A stretch of DNA of 64,000 nt from Buxus sempervirens (taxonomy: Eukaryota; Streptophyta; Magnoliopsida; Buxales; Buxaceae): the NCBI GenBank assembly GCA_947561395.2, contig OX387192.1, positions 16,590,221 through 16,654,220 on the forward strand. The letters run 5' to 3'. The notes beneath the pieces are model-generated. The model made no database searches, was not told the DNA's origin, and saw only the letters and a program-made list of their open reading frames with translations. Within the stretch, counting starts at the first letter, position 1. Every line of letters begins with the position of its first letter. Positions 34,941 to 47,179 of the stretch are shown in pieces. The position numbers and the translations under genes are program-made.

Positions 34941-35220
34941 AATAATGATCCGTTTAACCCGATAATGACCTGTTTAACACGATAATGACCCGTTTAACCT
35001 GATAATGAGCTGCTTAACTCGATAATGATCCGTTCAACCCGATAATGACCCGTTCAACCCGATAATGACCCGTTTAACACAATAATGGCCCGTTTAACTT
35101 GATAATGACCCGCTTAACTCAATAATGATTCGTTTAATCCGATAATGACCCGTTTAACTCTGTAATGGCCCGTTTAACTCAATAATGACCCATTTAACTT
35201 GATAATGACCGTTTAACCCT
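34941..35220. repeat. Minisatellite, 14 units of 20 bp
   Basis: Unit ATAATGACCCGTTTAACYCG repeats head to tail for 280 bp with scattered substitutions. It lies in the right half of the PIF/Harbinger-like MITE. Confidence 0.95.
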
Positions 35221-35643
35221 AAATTGTATCACTAATTCACCTTATTTTCTATTGGTGCATTTTTTATAATTAAAAAATATAAAATTTTAATTGGGTTGGT
35301 GGGTTAAACTCGATTATTGGCGAGTTGGGTTTGGTTTTGGGTTTTCCCAACCCACCAATAAACAGATTCAACTTGAACCGACCCGATTATTGCTCAACCC
35401 GTTACAATATACGTCAAGTATATTTTTAAGTAGAATGCATTAACTGTTTATGGTAGTTTTATATGATAACATAAAAGCAATTTATATGCTATTATAGTTA
35501 CCAAACATGTTTTTTTGCTTCTTAACAGCAAAACAAAAGTTTACCAAATAGCTTTGCTTCAACAAAATATCTTCTGAAAAGTAGAAAATTACTTTTTTGC
35601 TTTTGAAAGCAAGAAAGCAAAAGCGTTACCAAACAAAGCCTTA

Positions 35644-35853
35644 ATTAGCGCTTAAATTTAAGTTTTGAAATAAGAAGCTTCAACAAATATAGGATTACTG
35701 AAAATAATTAGGTATTAACTAATCCTTTTGATCCAACAATCGTCGACTTTAGCAACCATTATGGTTGAGAGTCTTGCATATGTTTAGTTATGGCGTTTAA
35801 AGTAAAAATCAAATCATCATTAGATGAGATTTGAAGAATTAAATTGTGTAGAA
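35644..35853 (+). other. Upstream flank of the NLR remnant
   Basis: AT-rich, no frame. Probably the former promoter and leader of the NLR gene, but no clear TATA box is seen. Confidence 0.4.
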
Positions 35854-35972
35854 ATGGCAAAGAAAGCTATAATGATCGTCATCGAGAAGCTTTTTCCTTT
35901 GCTTGAAGAGGAATTGAAAACTTTGAGTGGAGTAAGTGGAGATGTTTGATACATTAGAGGTGAATTGGAGCA

Positions 35973-38965
35973 TGTAAAACCCCGATTTTTCACCTAATAA
36001 ATAATAAATAAAAGAAAATATGAGTTAAGTCCTAATTAAAATAAAAAGTGAAGATTTAGAGGATAATTAATCCCAATAAGTTCTAAGTTGAAAATAAAGA
36101 AATAATTTTAATGAAATTAGCCTAAAAGAATAAAAAGGGTATTTTGGTAATTTCCAGAAAAGGGTAATTAGTAAATAGATCATCAAATAATAACTAGAAT
36201 TAGAAAATAGAAGAAAACAAATTATTTTGACAAGTTAGAAATTAAAAGAAATTAATAAAAGCCTAAAATAGGGAAAAAGGGTAATTAGGAGATTTCACGT
36301 CTTAATTTGGAGAAAATAAGGTTTTAAGTGATATAAATGTTTAATTAAATATTTTGCACGAAATTAGGTTATTTTCATGAGTTTAGATAATAAGAAACTT
36401 AATTAGTATTATTTAAGTTGAAAATAGAAAGTGGAGAAAAAGTAGGAATTAAATTAGAAAGGATTAGATATTAACTAGACCATGGTTGGGTTAGCTCAAA
36501 TTAAGTTAGCCAATTAGGGTTTGTTTAGGATTTCTAAAGCTTAGTATAAATAGGAGACTAAGGTTAGAAGAGAGGGGATTTTCGTGGGTTTCTTATGGAG
36601 AGAAAAGAGGGAGAGAAAGGAAGGAGGTCTCTAATGGAGGTGTCTGACCAGCCACCATCAAAACGCGATTGGCGAAAATCCGTACGGTGGATCGCCTTCA
36701 AATTTGGAGGTTTTATTCGTGATTGATAAAACTACATTGTGAATGGTGGAGATTTGAATTGGAAGAGTCTAGCTTGGTACAGTTGGGAGCAACATTCTGG
36801 TCCAGAATTAGAAGGTGCAATAGAAGAAGGATTTAGCGTATAAGGCAAGTAGTAACCCTTGAAAAACGTGAGGAATTGCATGATTTTGATTTCTGTGATT
36901 TCATATGGATTGAACGGATTAGTCGGAATAGTATTTACATGGAATCAAACAATTTACATGTTAGTGATTTGTATTCTTGAAGGATTTATTGAATTAAGGA
37001 AGGAAACTTAGTTTGATTATGTAAATAAAGGTAGGAGGGTATTTAATTAACAAGAATTAATCTGGAAGGCTTTAGGAATGTTTTAGAATGTTATTAGATT
37101 AATTTAGACCAAAGAAACATATGGCAAAGGCATAAAAATCAGAACTTTAGAAATCTGGAAAATTCTGTTAAAAATTGCACGAGCGCCTAGGATCGCCCAG
37201 CACAGTAGAGGTAGGTGCTCTAAGTAAAATTTGTAGATTTTGGGGATTTTATAATTCGAATAAATATCCAATAATTCTTATGATTAGTTAAGCATGTTAA
37301 CATCTTTATAGGGACCTAATTAAGCTATAAAAATTATAAAATTAATTTGGAAAGATTAAGCAATAAATTGAAGGTTATGATGAAAGGATTGTTTATAAAA
37401 GAGTCAAAGGGCATGGATATTGCTAGAAATAATACTACTGAAATTTATAGCTTATAAACATCTTTTAAACTTCATTCTAGGTCTGTAGAACGTGCTGGAA
37501 AAATAAAATACAGAAAATTCAAATAGAAACTAGCTTAGGTGCTAAGGTAGGAAATTGGATTCTAATAAAAGGGATTAATAAAGAAAACTCTAAGTAAGAT
37601 TGGATTTACTTTATGTTGAGCTTTAAATAGGAATATTGGCTACTGGAATTGCATAAACTCAGATTTTATCGGATTTATGATACTTGAGTTTTATTTTGAA
37701 TATAATTGGAAGAATTGCATATGTTATTCTGAAAATGCCTATAATTGGATTTGTTATGATTGAATCATGATTTTCACATGGAATGGAATACTTGGGTATG
37801 GATTGGTATGTGGTATGATGTTGTTCTCTTTAATTTTACGGTTGGGTGATACGGCTTCTGTGGTTGAGTTGATACCAACTTTTACGGCAGAGATGGGTAA
37901 TCCTCTGGTAGAGATGTGTAATCCTTTACGGGTAAAAGTGTGTATGCCTCCTACATTAGTGTGTCCTCCCGTATGTGGTTTTATCGTGGTTTGTGTCAGT
38001 GGGCTTAGCTGTATATGGATCCATAGTTTTGGCTGGTTAGCTAAGTGGTATTTAGTTTGGATTGATTTACTCCTATATTGCGAGCGCGCTTCCCTTTGCA
38101 AGTTAGTTTGCTCTGGGAGGGTCCTATGTCTGGAGGGACACCCCGGTGAGCCGCTGGTGATTCCCTGTACATGTGGATAAGCGACCACACTCCATGTATT
38201 GATTCTGGTGCTGCATGCTGGTGGTTCGTCCAACTCTGCGGGGTTCGTGCGCAATAAGCCGGTGACTACGGCTCTTGCCTAAGCTGCGCTGCATGGGGCT
38301 TGAGTATCATCAAGTAGCACTGCCCCTAAGCCGCACGGTGGAACAGCATTTAGTTGAGTGTCATCTCAAATACTTATCATCTTTGTGAGTCCTGCAATGG
38401 CACGTGTTTTGTCGCTTTTGTCGGTTTTACCCCGTTAACATCAAGCTACTGGTATTTATACATGATCATCTGTTTTATCGCTTTATTTGGAATTGCCATG
38501 AATAACTTGGATTTCTCGTCTTATCGTTGATTAATCGAATACCTCATGACTATTTGCTTATATTGGACTGTTTCAAATTGCATACACCTGCTACTTGCTG
38601 AGATGTAAATCTCACTCCGTTTTCCCCTATATTTTTCAGGTTGCTTGGAGAGATCGCGAAGATGGGGTTTTAATTTGATGGGTAGAATTATAATTGGTAT
38701 TAATGTCACATGTTGATTAGATAAACTTAATTGTAAATTGAATTGAATATATTGATTAAAGAATTGTTTATTTTATTTGGCCACCATAACTCTGATGTAA
38801 TTGATTTATAAAAATTAAAATTATTGTGAATCTTGGTATGTATCTGACCCCAGCTTCGTGGTAACATCTCAAGTTTGATTGTTGAATCGGACTTGGGTTG
38901 TTACAGTAGCGAACCGGGTTCGGGTTGGGTGCCGGTTTGCACTGACCCGGGTTCGAGGCGTTACA
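35973..38965 (+). mobile_element. Solo LTR C, Tekay-like group F2, TSD GAGCA
   Basis: TGTAAAACCCCGATTTTTC to GGTTCGAGGCGTTACA, 2993 bp, flanked by GAGCA at 35968-35972 and 38966-38970. TATA box 36544-36552, degenerate donor GCAAGTAGTAACCC near 36846, short foldable units near 37880-37940 (CTCTGGTAGAG, TTTACGGGTAAA), stem-loop and acceptor 38599-38639. It sits in the coiled-coil codons of the NLR remnant. Confidence 0.93.
38599..38639 (+). promoter_or_regulatory. Stem-loop plus acceptor-like CAG in LTR C
   Basis: TGAGAT-GTAA-ATCTCA (38599-38614), a 6-bp perfect stem on a GNRA-type loop, is followed by a pyrimidine tract and TTTTTCAG (CAG at 38637-38639). Confidence 0.75.
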
Positions 38966-39249
38966 GAGCACATGCAAGTCTTTGTTACGAGCAGCGGATG
39001 CAAAAGACGAGTTCGAGGAAAGAGTTCAGGTCTGTATTGAGCAAGTAAGGGATGTGGCCTATGACACTTAAGATGTTCTTGAAGAATTCATGCTTCATCT
39101 TGCACAAGATCACGAGGATAGGTGCTTGGGTCTTCTTTGTCAAATGATTGGTTGGGTTACAAACCTTCAAGCATGCCATCAGATAGCCTAAAGGATCAAG
39201 GATCTAAAGAGGATGATCCAAGATTGTTATTCAATGGTTCAATTAAGTG

Positions 39250-40108
39250 CCCATTAATGAGAACTTAGTGCACACATTTATGAAGACATTTCTTTGTGCA
39301 ATTTTCAAAGTGAGAAAACAGGAGAGTTTAAACTCCCATTTACATTCTCCTTTAGTGACCATTATGAGGTGTTAAACGCCCTTTTAATTAATTCTCTCCT
39401 TTGCTCCCCTATGAATAGGACTCTTTGAGTCCAAAGGAGGGTGGGTCTACTCCTAAGATAGTTCAATTGTGAAAGAAAGAGAGGCTCTTGTAATAGTGCT
39501 TTCCTGCTTCATGCTGGAAACCCAATTTACAGAGATCATGTGGTGACTGAGATCTTCTGGAACCCATCCATCTATTGGATAAGACTTATGTTGTGGAAAG
39601 GGAGATTGCACATCCAATTCTCTGACTTGGGTGTAATCAATAGATGACAATCCGCTATGACCCAAGGTATGCTTTATATTTCCAAGATTGGTATTGGAGT
39701 CAACATGATTACACCCCATCTTTGAGAGAATTATTTGTGAAATTTGGTGTAATCTTTCTTTATTTAGGTGTTTTGGTTGAACAAGTACAAAAGATACAAA
39801 AATTGGCTCAAAATAGCATATTGTGGGTTGTTGGAACAAATCCCAAAGTTCCAGCTTGCAAAGCAAATAATTTTTGATTTAAACAAAAGAGAAAAATTAG
39901 ATGGCAAGAACTATGATATATGCATAGCAAGATTTAGTTTATTCTCGAAGAGCAGGATGTGCTTAGAACTACCCATATTTTGACTTGACTTCAAGAGTTT
40001 AGGGGAGTTTCAACAGCACAGCATAGATGTAATGAAGAGGCATTCTATGCTTCGGCTAAGAAAGATCGTTGTGCTCGATTTATTGTGCTAAGTAACATGA
40101 ACAACGAT
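39250..40108 (+). mobile_element. Ty1/copia fragment, 5' end with start of gag
   Basis: The downstream part shows phrases of copia Gag: EKLDGKNYDI near 39895 and, in another frame, KKDRCARFIVLSNMNND near 40065. Upstream DNA with CTATGAATAGG near 39410 would be the LTR and leader, but LTR ends are not clear. It stops where F1 LTR sequence begins (about 40109). Fossil fragment. Confidence 0.5.
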
Positions 40109-40757
40109 GGTGCGCACCTTGGGTGCATGAAAGCATGTAGTTTATGGAATCGCCACTACTTGAAAGGGTGCAGGTAGACACCTGGTCCTAGAGGTCTTTC
40201 TAGGGCTTGGTTTGCGTTTAGAGTTCTAGGTAGGGCCCAATTATGGTTCGTGGAAATCCGTAGACACCCTTATCCGCCCTGTCAAAAAACGGGTCCCATA
40301 GGCTATCCCTGGTTAGATTTGATCGAGTCAACTTACTTCTTTCTCACCCGTTCTATGCCTGCATGCTTACAATTTCAGTCTGTGCAGGAACGCAAATCTA
40401 GTTTGGTCCCTTTGATTCAATTATGTCCAAATGTATCAAGTGAATTTGACTGATGCGGTGGGCCCATTTGGAAAACCCACTGTGTCCATGGTAGGTTGTG
40501 TGAGACCCCAGATTCTTGACCTCTTGCTTAAGTGCTAATCAAGAGATAATTAGCAAGTCCTAACAAATAGTATTTTAAATTGTAAAGGTGAAGTGGGAGG
40601 AGCCCAGACTTGAAGCCAACCAAGTGGCTAATCCACGGCTTGTCCAAAAATGCAACAAGTAGAGGGAGAATGGCAAGAAGGTAATTATTGGTGTTTCATA
40701 AGGAGAAGGGCAAAGTGGGAAGGTGACTAGAAGAGTTGGGGGAAAAAATTCCACTAA

Positions 40758-41463
40758 GGCTCCGTTTGTTTTGATGTAAAACGTTTTCCCCATTTACATC
40801 GGAAAATATTTTCAAAGAAAATCAAAGTTTTTCAATTGTTTGGATGGACATTGGAAAATAGAGTTAGAAAATGAGAATTTTTCATTTTCTTATGATAGAT
40901 ATTAGGGGTGCAATTTGGTCTGGTTCAAACCGAACTCAAACCAATCAACTTCGGTTTGGTTTGGTTTTTTAGTTTTTCAGTTCAGTATTGGTCCAAAAAT
41001 CCATAAACCGAACTAAGTCGGTTCGGTTTTGGGCTAAATACTCAGTTAAACTGAACTAAATTCATTATTCACCTAAACCAAATTGAGTTGATCACTTATA
41101 ATTCTGTTGGGTTCGGTTTTTTAATTTAATTTTGGTTCGATTTTTGGTTTTATATTTTTGGTTTTTGAATGCAGTTCGGTTCGGTTTGGGTTGATTGCAA
41201 ATATTTCGGTTTGGTTTTGGGTTGACCTCAACTTGAATCAAACTAACCTAAGTTATACTTTTGTTAGATATCGTGCATGATCCATTTTTTGGAAAATGAC
41301 ATACGGCATTATTAGTGGTATGTAATTTTCCGGAAAATAGCTATCTTTTAAGAAAATCTTCTTACATCGTATTGTATTTTACATTGAAACAAACACGTGA
41401 AAACCATCATTTTTCCCAGAAAACATTTTCCATATGAGATTTTACATCAAAACAAACGGAGCC
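40758..41463. mobile_element. Tourist/PIF-Harbinger-like MITE, TSD TAA
   Basis: Terminal inverted repeats of over 20 bp begin GGCTCCGTTTGTTTTGATGT at both ends and are identical there. TAA flanks at 40755-40757 and 41464-41466. Subterminal GGAAAATATTTTC-type palindromes. No coding capacity. Inserted in LTR D, with another small element inside it. Confidence 0.88.
40903..41264. mobile_element. hAT-like small element inside the Tourist-like MITE
   Basis: Starts TAGGGGTGCAATTTGG and is rich in GGTTCGGTTTGG/CCAAACCGAACC. The direct repeat TAGATAT flanks it (40896-40902, 41265-41271), seven matching bases of what would be an 8-bp duplication. Class is inferred from the TAGGGGTG start and duplication size. 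Confidence 0.5.
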
Positions 41464-41772
41464 TAAGTGTCAAAAGAATGGTTGCCCCATACGTATAACC
41501 CCAAAGTAAGCATACCTTCTTCCCATCTTTTCTTCTTCCACTCTCTCTTCTCCTCTCATTCTCTACTCTCTTCACTTCTTCACACTCTTCCTATTCCCTT
41601 GTTAAGTTACTTGAAGGAACCCTTATAAGAAAGGAAGAAGAGGAACACAAGTTGGTGATTTTCATTTGGAGGTTTGTTGGGAGATTTGTGAAGAAAGCAA
41701 CCAAAGAGGCAAAGAGGTGCTACTCTTGGCTTGTTATAGGAGCAAGAGATCTTGCTTGGTTGATTACTAGAG

Positions 41773-41784
41773 GTAAGCAACACC
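41773..41784 (+). other. Putative splice donor in LTR D
   Basis: AG/GTAAGCAACACC. The extended donor GTAAGYARCACC recurs in LTRs A, E, G and, weaker, C and H, each before the stem-loop/acceptor. Here the implied intron would be about 1.6 kb. Confidence 0.5.
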
Positions 41785-43312
41785 CTCCCAACCCAAGATT
41801 TTTGTTTTTCTCATTTTGGACAAAAATGTGGAAATTTGGGGGTTCCATATAATTTGATTATCTTTGCAAATAGGAGAAGGATTTGTTAGGGGTTTGATGA
41901 GTAATAGGTAACCACACATCCTAGAGACAATTTAGAGACCAAAAACCATAGAAACGAGTGAGATTTGAAAAAACCCTAGAAATTTGCGAAATTTGGATTT
42001 TTCGCAACCTGAGAAATTTCCAAGGAGCCCGACAGAGTGCTTGAGCGCGATGTCGAGCGCTCGTTCAAAAAATTTAGTTAATACGAGGCTACTCGTTAGC
42101 GCTCGAGCGCCCCACCTGTGTTTTTTTTTAAACTCAGAACCCGAGAGTTGAGTTTTTGGCCTAAGCTGAGCGCCCAAACCAACACTCGAGCGAGCACTCA
42201 GGCGCCCATGCCCAGATTTGAGTATTTTTGGATTTTAGCACAAATCCAACTATGGATTATTTTTATTTGAATCCAACCAATGTACAAATAGGATTTAGGT
42301 GTCTAGGACGTGTATACACTAGAATCAACTCAAAATTCCAAATAACCAAGATTTTGGGTATATTCTACTGAAATAGGTTTCCTGGGAAGTTTCTGTCCCA
42401 GATTGCTATAGAAGTAGGGCAATTTAATTCTACCACTTGGAACACCTTACAAATGATTCTTGGAAGTAGAAAACCAAATCCAAATTCAAGTTGTACCTGT
42501 TTCCAAAGAGTTGGGGCCTAGGTTACCCAAGTAAGGTATGAAATGCAAGCTTTAATACTAAGAATATATTTTACTGTTATTGATTACTCTTATAAGCATG
42601 TGATATATTGTAGGGCATTGGCCCATTTGTTTGGCATGATATGAAAGGGGGGTCGGCCCGCTATTGATGTTATATATATGGAGGGCAATGGCCCAGGTTC
42701 CATGAGATATTGAAAAGGGCTCGGCCCAAGATTGACTCGGGTAAGGCCATGAGCTACCCTTGAGATTATACATGCCTATTGGCATGGTTTGACACATGAA
42801 ATTGATTGAATGAACACTTACATAATGAACAATCTTAAATTATGGATCCATAAATTTAAGTAGTGTGTTTGTATATAATGCTATGACCAAGTTATTGTTG
42901 TTCTTGTTGCACTGCATTGTTATATCATCCCGGCACCAAGCAACATCGGTGGCCAATGCCCATTGCTACGGGGAATCGGCATGGATGCCTGTACATCAAG
43001 GATAATTGGAATATGGATGCTTAACGTCAAGGGTAATCAACGTTGGATGCCTAGCCACCATGAGGAATCAATGAAGCTAGATGATGTCATGTGCAGTATG
43101 TATTAACACCCTAAATAATAACAAAGAGATAAGAATAAATGTATGATTGGTTGTTAATGGTTGACTTGTACACTTAAGCACAAATTTGCATTATATGTCT
43201 TGCACTAATTTGTTGACACTTTAACTAGTATTTCAACTACCCGCATGTCATAGTTTTACCAAGTGATAGTGACATCAACTCTATTTTCACCGAGCATGCA
43301 TGTATTGCTTAC

Positions 43313-43356
43313 TGAGACATTTGTCTCATAAGTTGTTTTTATTGTTTTGCTTTCAG
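43313..43356 (+). promoter_or_regulatory. Stem-loop plus acceptor-like CAG in LTR D
   Basis: TGAGAC-ATTT-GTCTCA gives a 10-12 nt separated perfect 6-bp stem (43313-43318/43323-43328), followed by a long U-rich tract and GCTTTCAG. Stem bases differ from LTRs A, B, C and G but still pair. Confidence 0.75.
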
Positions 43357-44235
43357 AGCCATCGACGTCCGGTGTGAAGGACCGGATTGGGGACAGCGGA
43401 AAGGACAAGACACTAGGGTATAGAGAGGAGGATCTTTACTGACCTACTTAGGACTTTACTTGTGTTGTGCGTGATAGTCGTATATTTATTTTGGACTTGT
43501 AAACCTTCTAACTGAGAGGAATGTGTCAGCACCTCATTTTTGCACCTCCCAAAAAATGCAGAAAATAAAAATCTTAACTAAAAAGTCAAACCCGGAGGGG
43601 TCAAAAAGTTGACCTTTTGATCCAGTGCAAGTTGATCACCAAACTTATTTCCATTGGAAAAATGAATTTGACACAAGTCTAACGCAACTAAGTTTGCTCA
43701 AATCGGAGTTTGGACGAAGAAGTTATGAGCTGGTCAAACCTGGGGGGAGCAGAAATTGCCTTTCTGCTCGAGCCCAATTCAACTGCCCAACTTGATCCCA
43801 AAAGATAGAGGGTCTCGACACGATTCCGACGCAACTGAGTTTGTCGAAATCAGGGTCCCGGATAAGAAGGTATGAGCAAAACTGATTTTCAGGGAGCAGT
43901 TTTGCACTTCTGCTAAAAACTTGTATTTGTTGTCAAACTTTAGCCTAGTAGATAGAGAATCTCGATTTAATTCCAACACCACTCAATTTTCTGAAATCGG
44001 ACATCAGATGAAAAAGTTATGGCAAGTCAAAGTTTCAGAAAAACTGCCCATGTGGCAAAAAGGCAGAAAAGGAGAAAACAAATGAAAATCTTTGAATAAA
44101 ATAATAATGTTTATTAAAATATCTTATTTTTGTAATTAAAATAAATGAAAAATAAAAAGAAATTCAGATGAAAAAATCTGAAATTAGCCAAATTGGAGAA
44201 GGATTTGAATTCCAACATTTAAAAAACGTGCATGC

Positions 44236-44354
44236 CCGCACTATAAGTGCGGACACGCCTTGTCCGCACTTATAATGCGGACCTGATCTTATCCGATCGG
44301 ACAGCTGGCGACAGCTGTCCGATTCACAAAGATTTGGGCACGTTTTAAACGTGC
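44236..44354 (+). repeat. U3 hairpin array (first part) of F1 plus copy
   Basis: Four hairpins: 44236-44252 (CCGCACT arms), 44262-44282 (GTCCGCA arms, 7-nt loop), 44296-44307/44312-44323 (12 perfect pairs on a GCGA loop) and 44338-44354 (GCACGTTT arms). The array continues after the nested insertion at 48098. Confidence 0.85.
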
Positions 44355-45639
44355 ACACATTTTATATGCAGACAGAGTGTGCGCGCGTGGGAAACGCGGC
44401 ACGTGGGAAATTGGGAGTCGCCACCGCCTGATGGGGTGCAGGCGGACACCTGGGTGCCTAATTTTGCCTATTAGGGCTTTTTTGGTCTGCGGCTTGAGAT
44501 TCTAAGTCTGTTCTCGGTTGTGGTTCGGGGAAGTCCGTAGACACCCCGGTCCACCCCGTCGGATGACGGGTCCCGTGGGTTCCCTGGTTTGAGTCAGCTT
44601 ACATTGGTCTCACCTGATTCCTAATCCGATATGCAATTTGGTTAAGTCTTGCGGGACCACCTGAGTGGTGTGGGTCCCTTTAGTTGCTTTTATCTTGATT
44701 ACTTAGGTGATCTGAGTCTGGTTGGGTGGGCCCCGTTGGAAGGCCCACGGTATCCTTGGTGGGCTTAGTCAAGCCCGTGTACCCTTGTGGACCTCAGTCT
44801 AGCCTGAGAGGTCCTTTGGGCTTTGGTTAGTTCAATTGATTTTACTTTAAGTTCAGATTTGAAGATTAAGTGTTTTTCATGCACAAGTGGGCCGGACCGG
44901 TTTGTGGGCCCCTAAGGTGGGCCCACATGGTGTCCAAGTATTTTTTATCGGATTTATCTTTTTAATCTTGCCAAAGTGATTTGGACACTGGGCTTGGGGC
45001 CCGTAGTCCAAATCTGGGCTTGTAAGCCCAAGTTACCGAAAGTTAGGGTTTGCACCCTTCCTTGGTTCGGTTGGTGGGCTTTGGCGGGCCCGGTAGGCCC
45101 TTGCCCTTGGTGTCGGCCAAACCATGCAATTCATGCATCAATTTCACATAACAAGGCTCGGGTGTGCCGCATTGGGTTTGGCCTGCCCGATTCAAATTGT
45201 TCATTTTACTTAAGTTATTTTAATGGCATGCTTTGGTGTTTATTGGGCTTGGTGGGCCCCGTTGGAAGGCCCACTGGAAGTCAAGTTGGACCGGGAGTCC
45301 AAGTCCTATGGCGGGTTTCCGGGTGACCCAGAAACCCTATTGGTTTATCCGGTTCGGTTCAGAAATATCATTCACATCTAACAATAATCACACAAAAAGA
45401 CACAAGATAGACACTCTGTCAGAAAAAAAAACTGGCTCATTGTGCTAGGTCCAAGGGGAGGTACTCGAGGGCCCTATGGGCGAAGTGAAGCGGAGCCCAC
45501 GGGGTGGGGTACCTCCCCGTACCAAGGTACGAGTTGGATGCGCAACGAACAAAAGGGGTGGGGGGTGCCCCCCGCGGTACAGTAAAGGGCATTTTTGGAA
45601 TTTTTCAAAAATATATCAATTTGGCATTTTTTAGGGGTA

Positions 45640-45830
45640 TGCGCCGACCTCGGGCACTATGCGCGAGGTCGGCGTTGCCCGAGGTCGGCGCGGGCCGGGC
45701 GGACCGAAAACGCGAAAAACACAAAAAAAAAGGTGGGCGCGAGGTTCGCGCGAGCCTCGCGCGAGCTTCGCGCAAGCTTCACGAGCTTCGCGCGAGCTTC
45801 GCGGATGCTCGACGCTCTCGGTTTTCTTTC
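45640..45830. repeat. CpG-dense palindrome block in F1 LTR
   Basis: GCGCCGACCTCGG and CCGAGGTCGGCGC alternate at 45650-45700. Then GCGCGAGCTTCGCGC-type palindromes run to about 45805. The block takes the place held by the CCGGC hairpins in the F1 copy at 2260-2405. Arg/Ala-rich frames here are by-products of the GC repeat. Confidence 0.8.
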
Positions 45831-47090
45831 AAACTCCATTTCTGAGCTGATTTTGAGCTCTGTAACACTTCCCAGTGCTCCCACCACTCTCCAGAAGACC
45901 TTTAAACCCACATTGAAACTAATCTAAATACAAGTCAAAGCACGCTAGCAGTCTGAGCTGGGAGGAAATAAGTTCGAAAGAAAGAAAGAAGAAAAAACCT
46001 GCCACCCGCCATGGCAGCAGCTACACAAAGAGGGAAGACACTAAATGACAGTGGTTAAATGAGCAGCATGCTGTCACTCAGAAAGAAAAGGAACACAACA
46101 AATAGCAACTGGCCTGTCATCACCAAAGAACACAATTCATGCTAAAAATACTCGTACACCTTAAGCATGGTCGCAGAGACTGTCTTTTGCGATTAGAAAA
46201 CGGTAGCTTGCATGCAAAAGAAGTCGATCAAATATATGAGGACAGCAGGGGATAAATGCTCAAAAGACCCTAGCATGCACGACACTATATCAAAAAGGCC
46301 TCATGCACAAGCACAACTACAACTGTACGTGCATAAAAGCCATGCAAAGAAAGTCTAGCATGCCTCACCCGAAACCTCCGGCAAAATCTGATCACAAACC
46401 TCATGCTCAAACAAACAATAAAAAAACATTTAGAGAAGGGGAAGGAGAGGGGGTTTACTTGGGGATACAAGGGATTTAATCAAGAGGGAACACACTCCCT
46501 TGAAAATAATCAAATAACAACCCCAAAATAGCAGGGTGGAGGACCCCAAATGAGTGTGAACGTGACTCTCATTCTCTCACGAAGTTGCACACGCGGTCTC
46601 TCTTAACTTGAGAGTCTTCCATGCTCATAGAAATGGGACATTAGCACATGCGAACTACTAAGACAGTAAATCTAAGCAGGGGAGAAACTTAACTTTCTAA
46701 ACATGGCAACGTCTATCCATTTTTATATATGTGAACAAGAAAGTCTCAAGGAGTGATACCTGGTGTGCTTGAGACTCTCTTGAGGTACGTAGACTTCCCC
46801 TGGAGCTCCTACGGCAGCTGGAAAGCTCCTTTGCTCCACCAACAGCAGCCAAACTTCTTCTTGCTTGAGTGAAGATGGAGAAGATAGGAGGGAGGAGGGG
46901 TGAGAATAACTTCGGATGGTCCAAGGAGGTAATGGGGGCAAGGAGGGCTGAGGAGAGAAGGGTCCGGACCAAAACAGATGGGGAAGAAGACTTGAGAACA
47001 GCAAAGGGAGCCAATCAAAAAAGCCAACCTGAAAATCCTCCAACCTCCAGAAAAAAAATCCCGAACCCCCTGCGTGAACTTCGCGCGGCC

Positions 47091-47179
47091 TTATATAGGC
47101 CAGAAAAAAGGGGGTGCCGCTCACCTTGGCGCCCAGCTCAAGGTGAGCGCAAGCCCGCTCGCCACGTCCGGGCGAGCGG
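47091..47179 (-). promoter_or_regulatory. U3 hairpins and TATA box of F1 minus copy
   Basis: Hairpins 47119-47128/47139-47148 (10 perfect pairs, GCTCACCTTG) and 47155-47163/47171-47179 (9 perfect pairs, CCGCTCGCC) stand directly before CCTATATAAG (about 47091-47100) on the minus strand. Confidence 0.8.

Larger units (their letters stand above)
20192..35640. mobile_element. PIF/Harbinger-like MITE split by T1, TSD TTA
   Basis: The left end GGTACCGTTTTGTAACACTT and the right end (inverted) GGCTTTGTTTGGTAACGCTT form an imperfect terminal inverted repeat, flanked by TTA at 20189-20191 and 35641-35643. A 3-bp TTA duplication fits PIF/Harbinger. Both subterminal parts are rich in GCTTTTGAAAGC-type palindromes. 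Without the 14.4-kb T1 insertion it is about 1.05 kb and includes the 20-bp minisatellite. Confidence 0.65.
35854..39238 (+). pseudogene. NLR (CC-NB-LRR) resistance gene remnant, coiled-coil domain, split by solo LTR C
   Basis: From the ATG at 35854 the frame reads MAKKAIMIVIEKLFPLLEEE and LKTLSGVSGDV, then a TGA at codon 32, then YIRGELEHMQVFV across the LTR C insertion (35973-38965, target GAGCA). After a shift near 38985 a second frame reads RAADAKDEFEERVQVCIEQV, RDVAYDT, a TAA, DVLEEFMLHLAQDHEDR, and on to LQACHQIA. This is the Rx-type coiled-coil domain of an RPM1-like CNL, including the DVAYDTxDVLEEF (EDVID) region. In plants these proteins sense pathogen effectors and trigger immunity. 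Homology ends before the NB-ARC domain, near 39238, where copia sequence begins. Several in-frame stops and a shift make it a dead gene piece. Confidence 0.85.

Noticed and set aside
37754-38254. 166- and 137-codon frames on opposite strands
   Set aside because: Both cover the same part of solo LTR C; a similar frame in LTR B reflects shared LTR sequence, not a gene.
39453-39866. 137-codon minus-strand frame
   Set aside because: No recognisable domain and it lies antisense to copia leader DNA.
45504-45927. Arg/Ala-rich frames on both strands
   Set aside because: Products of the CpG palindrome block, open in several frames at once.
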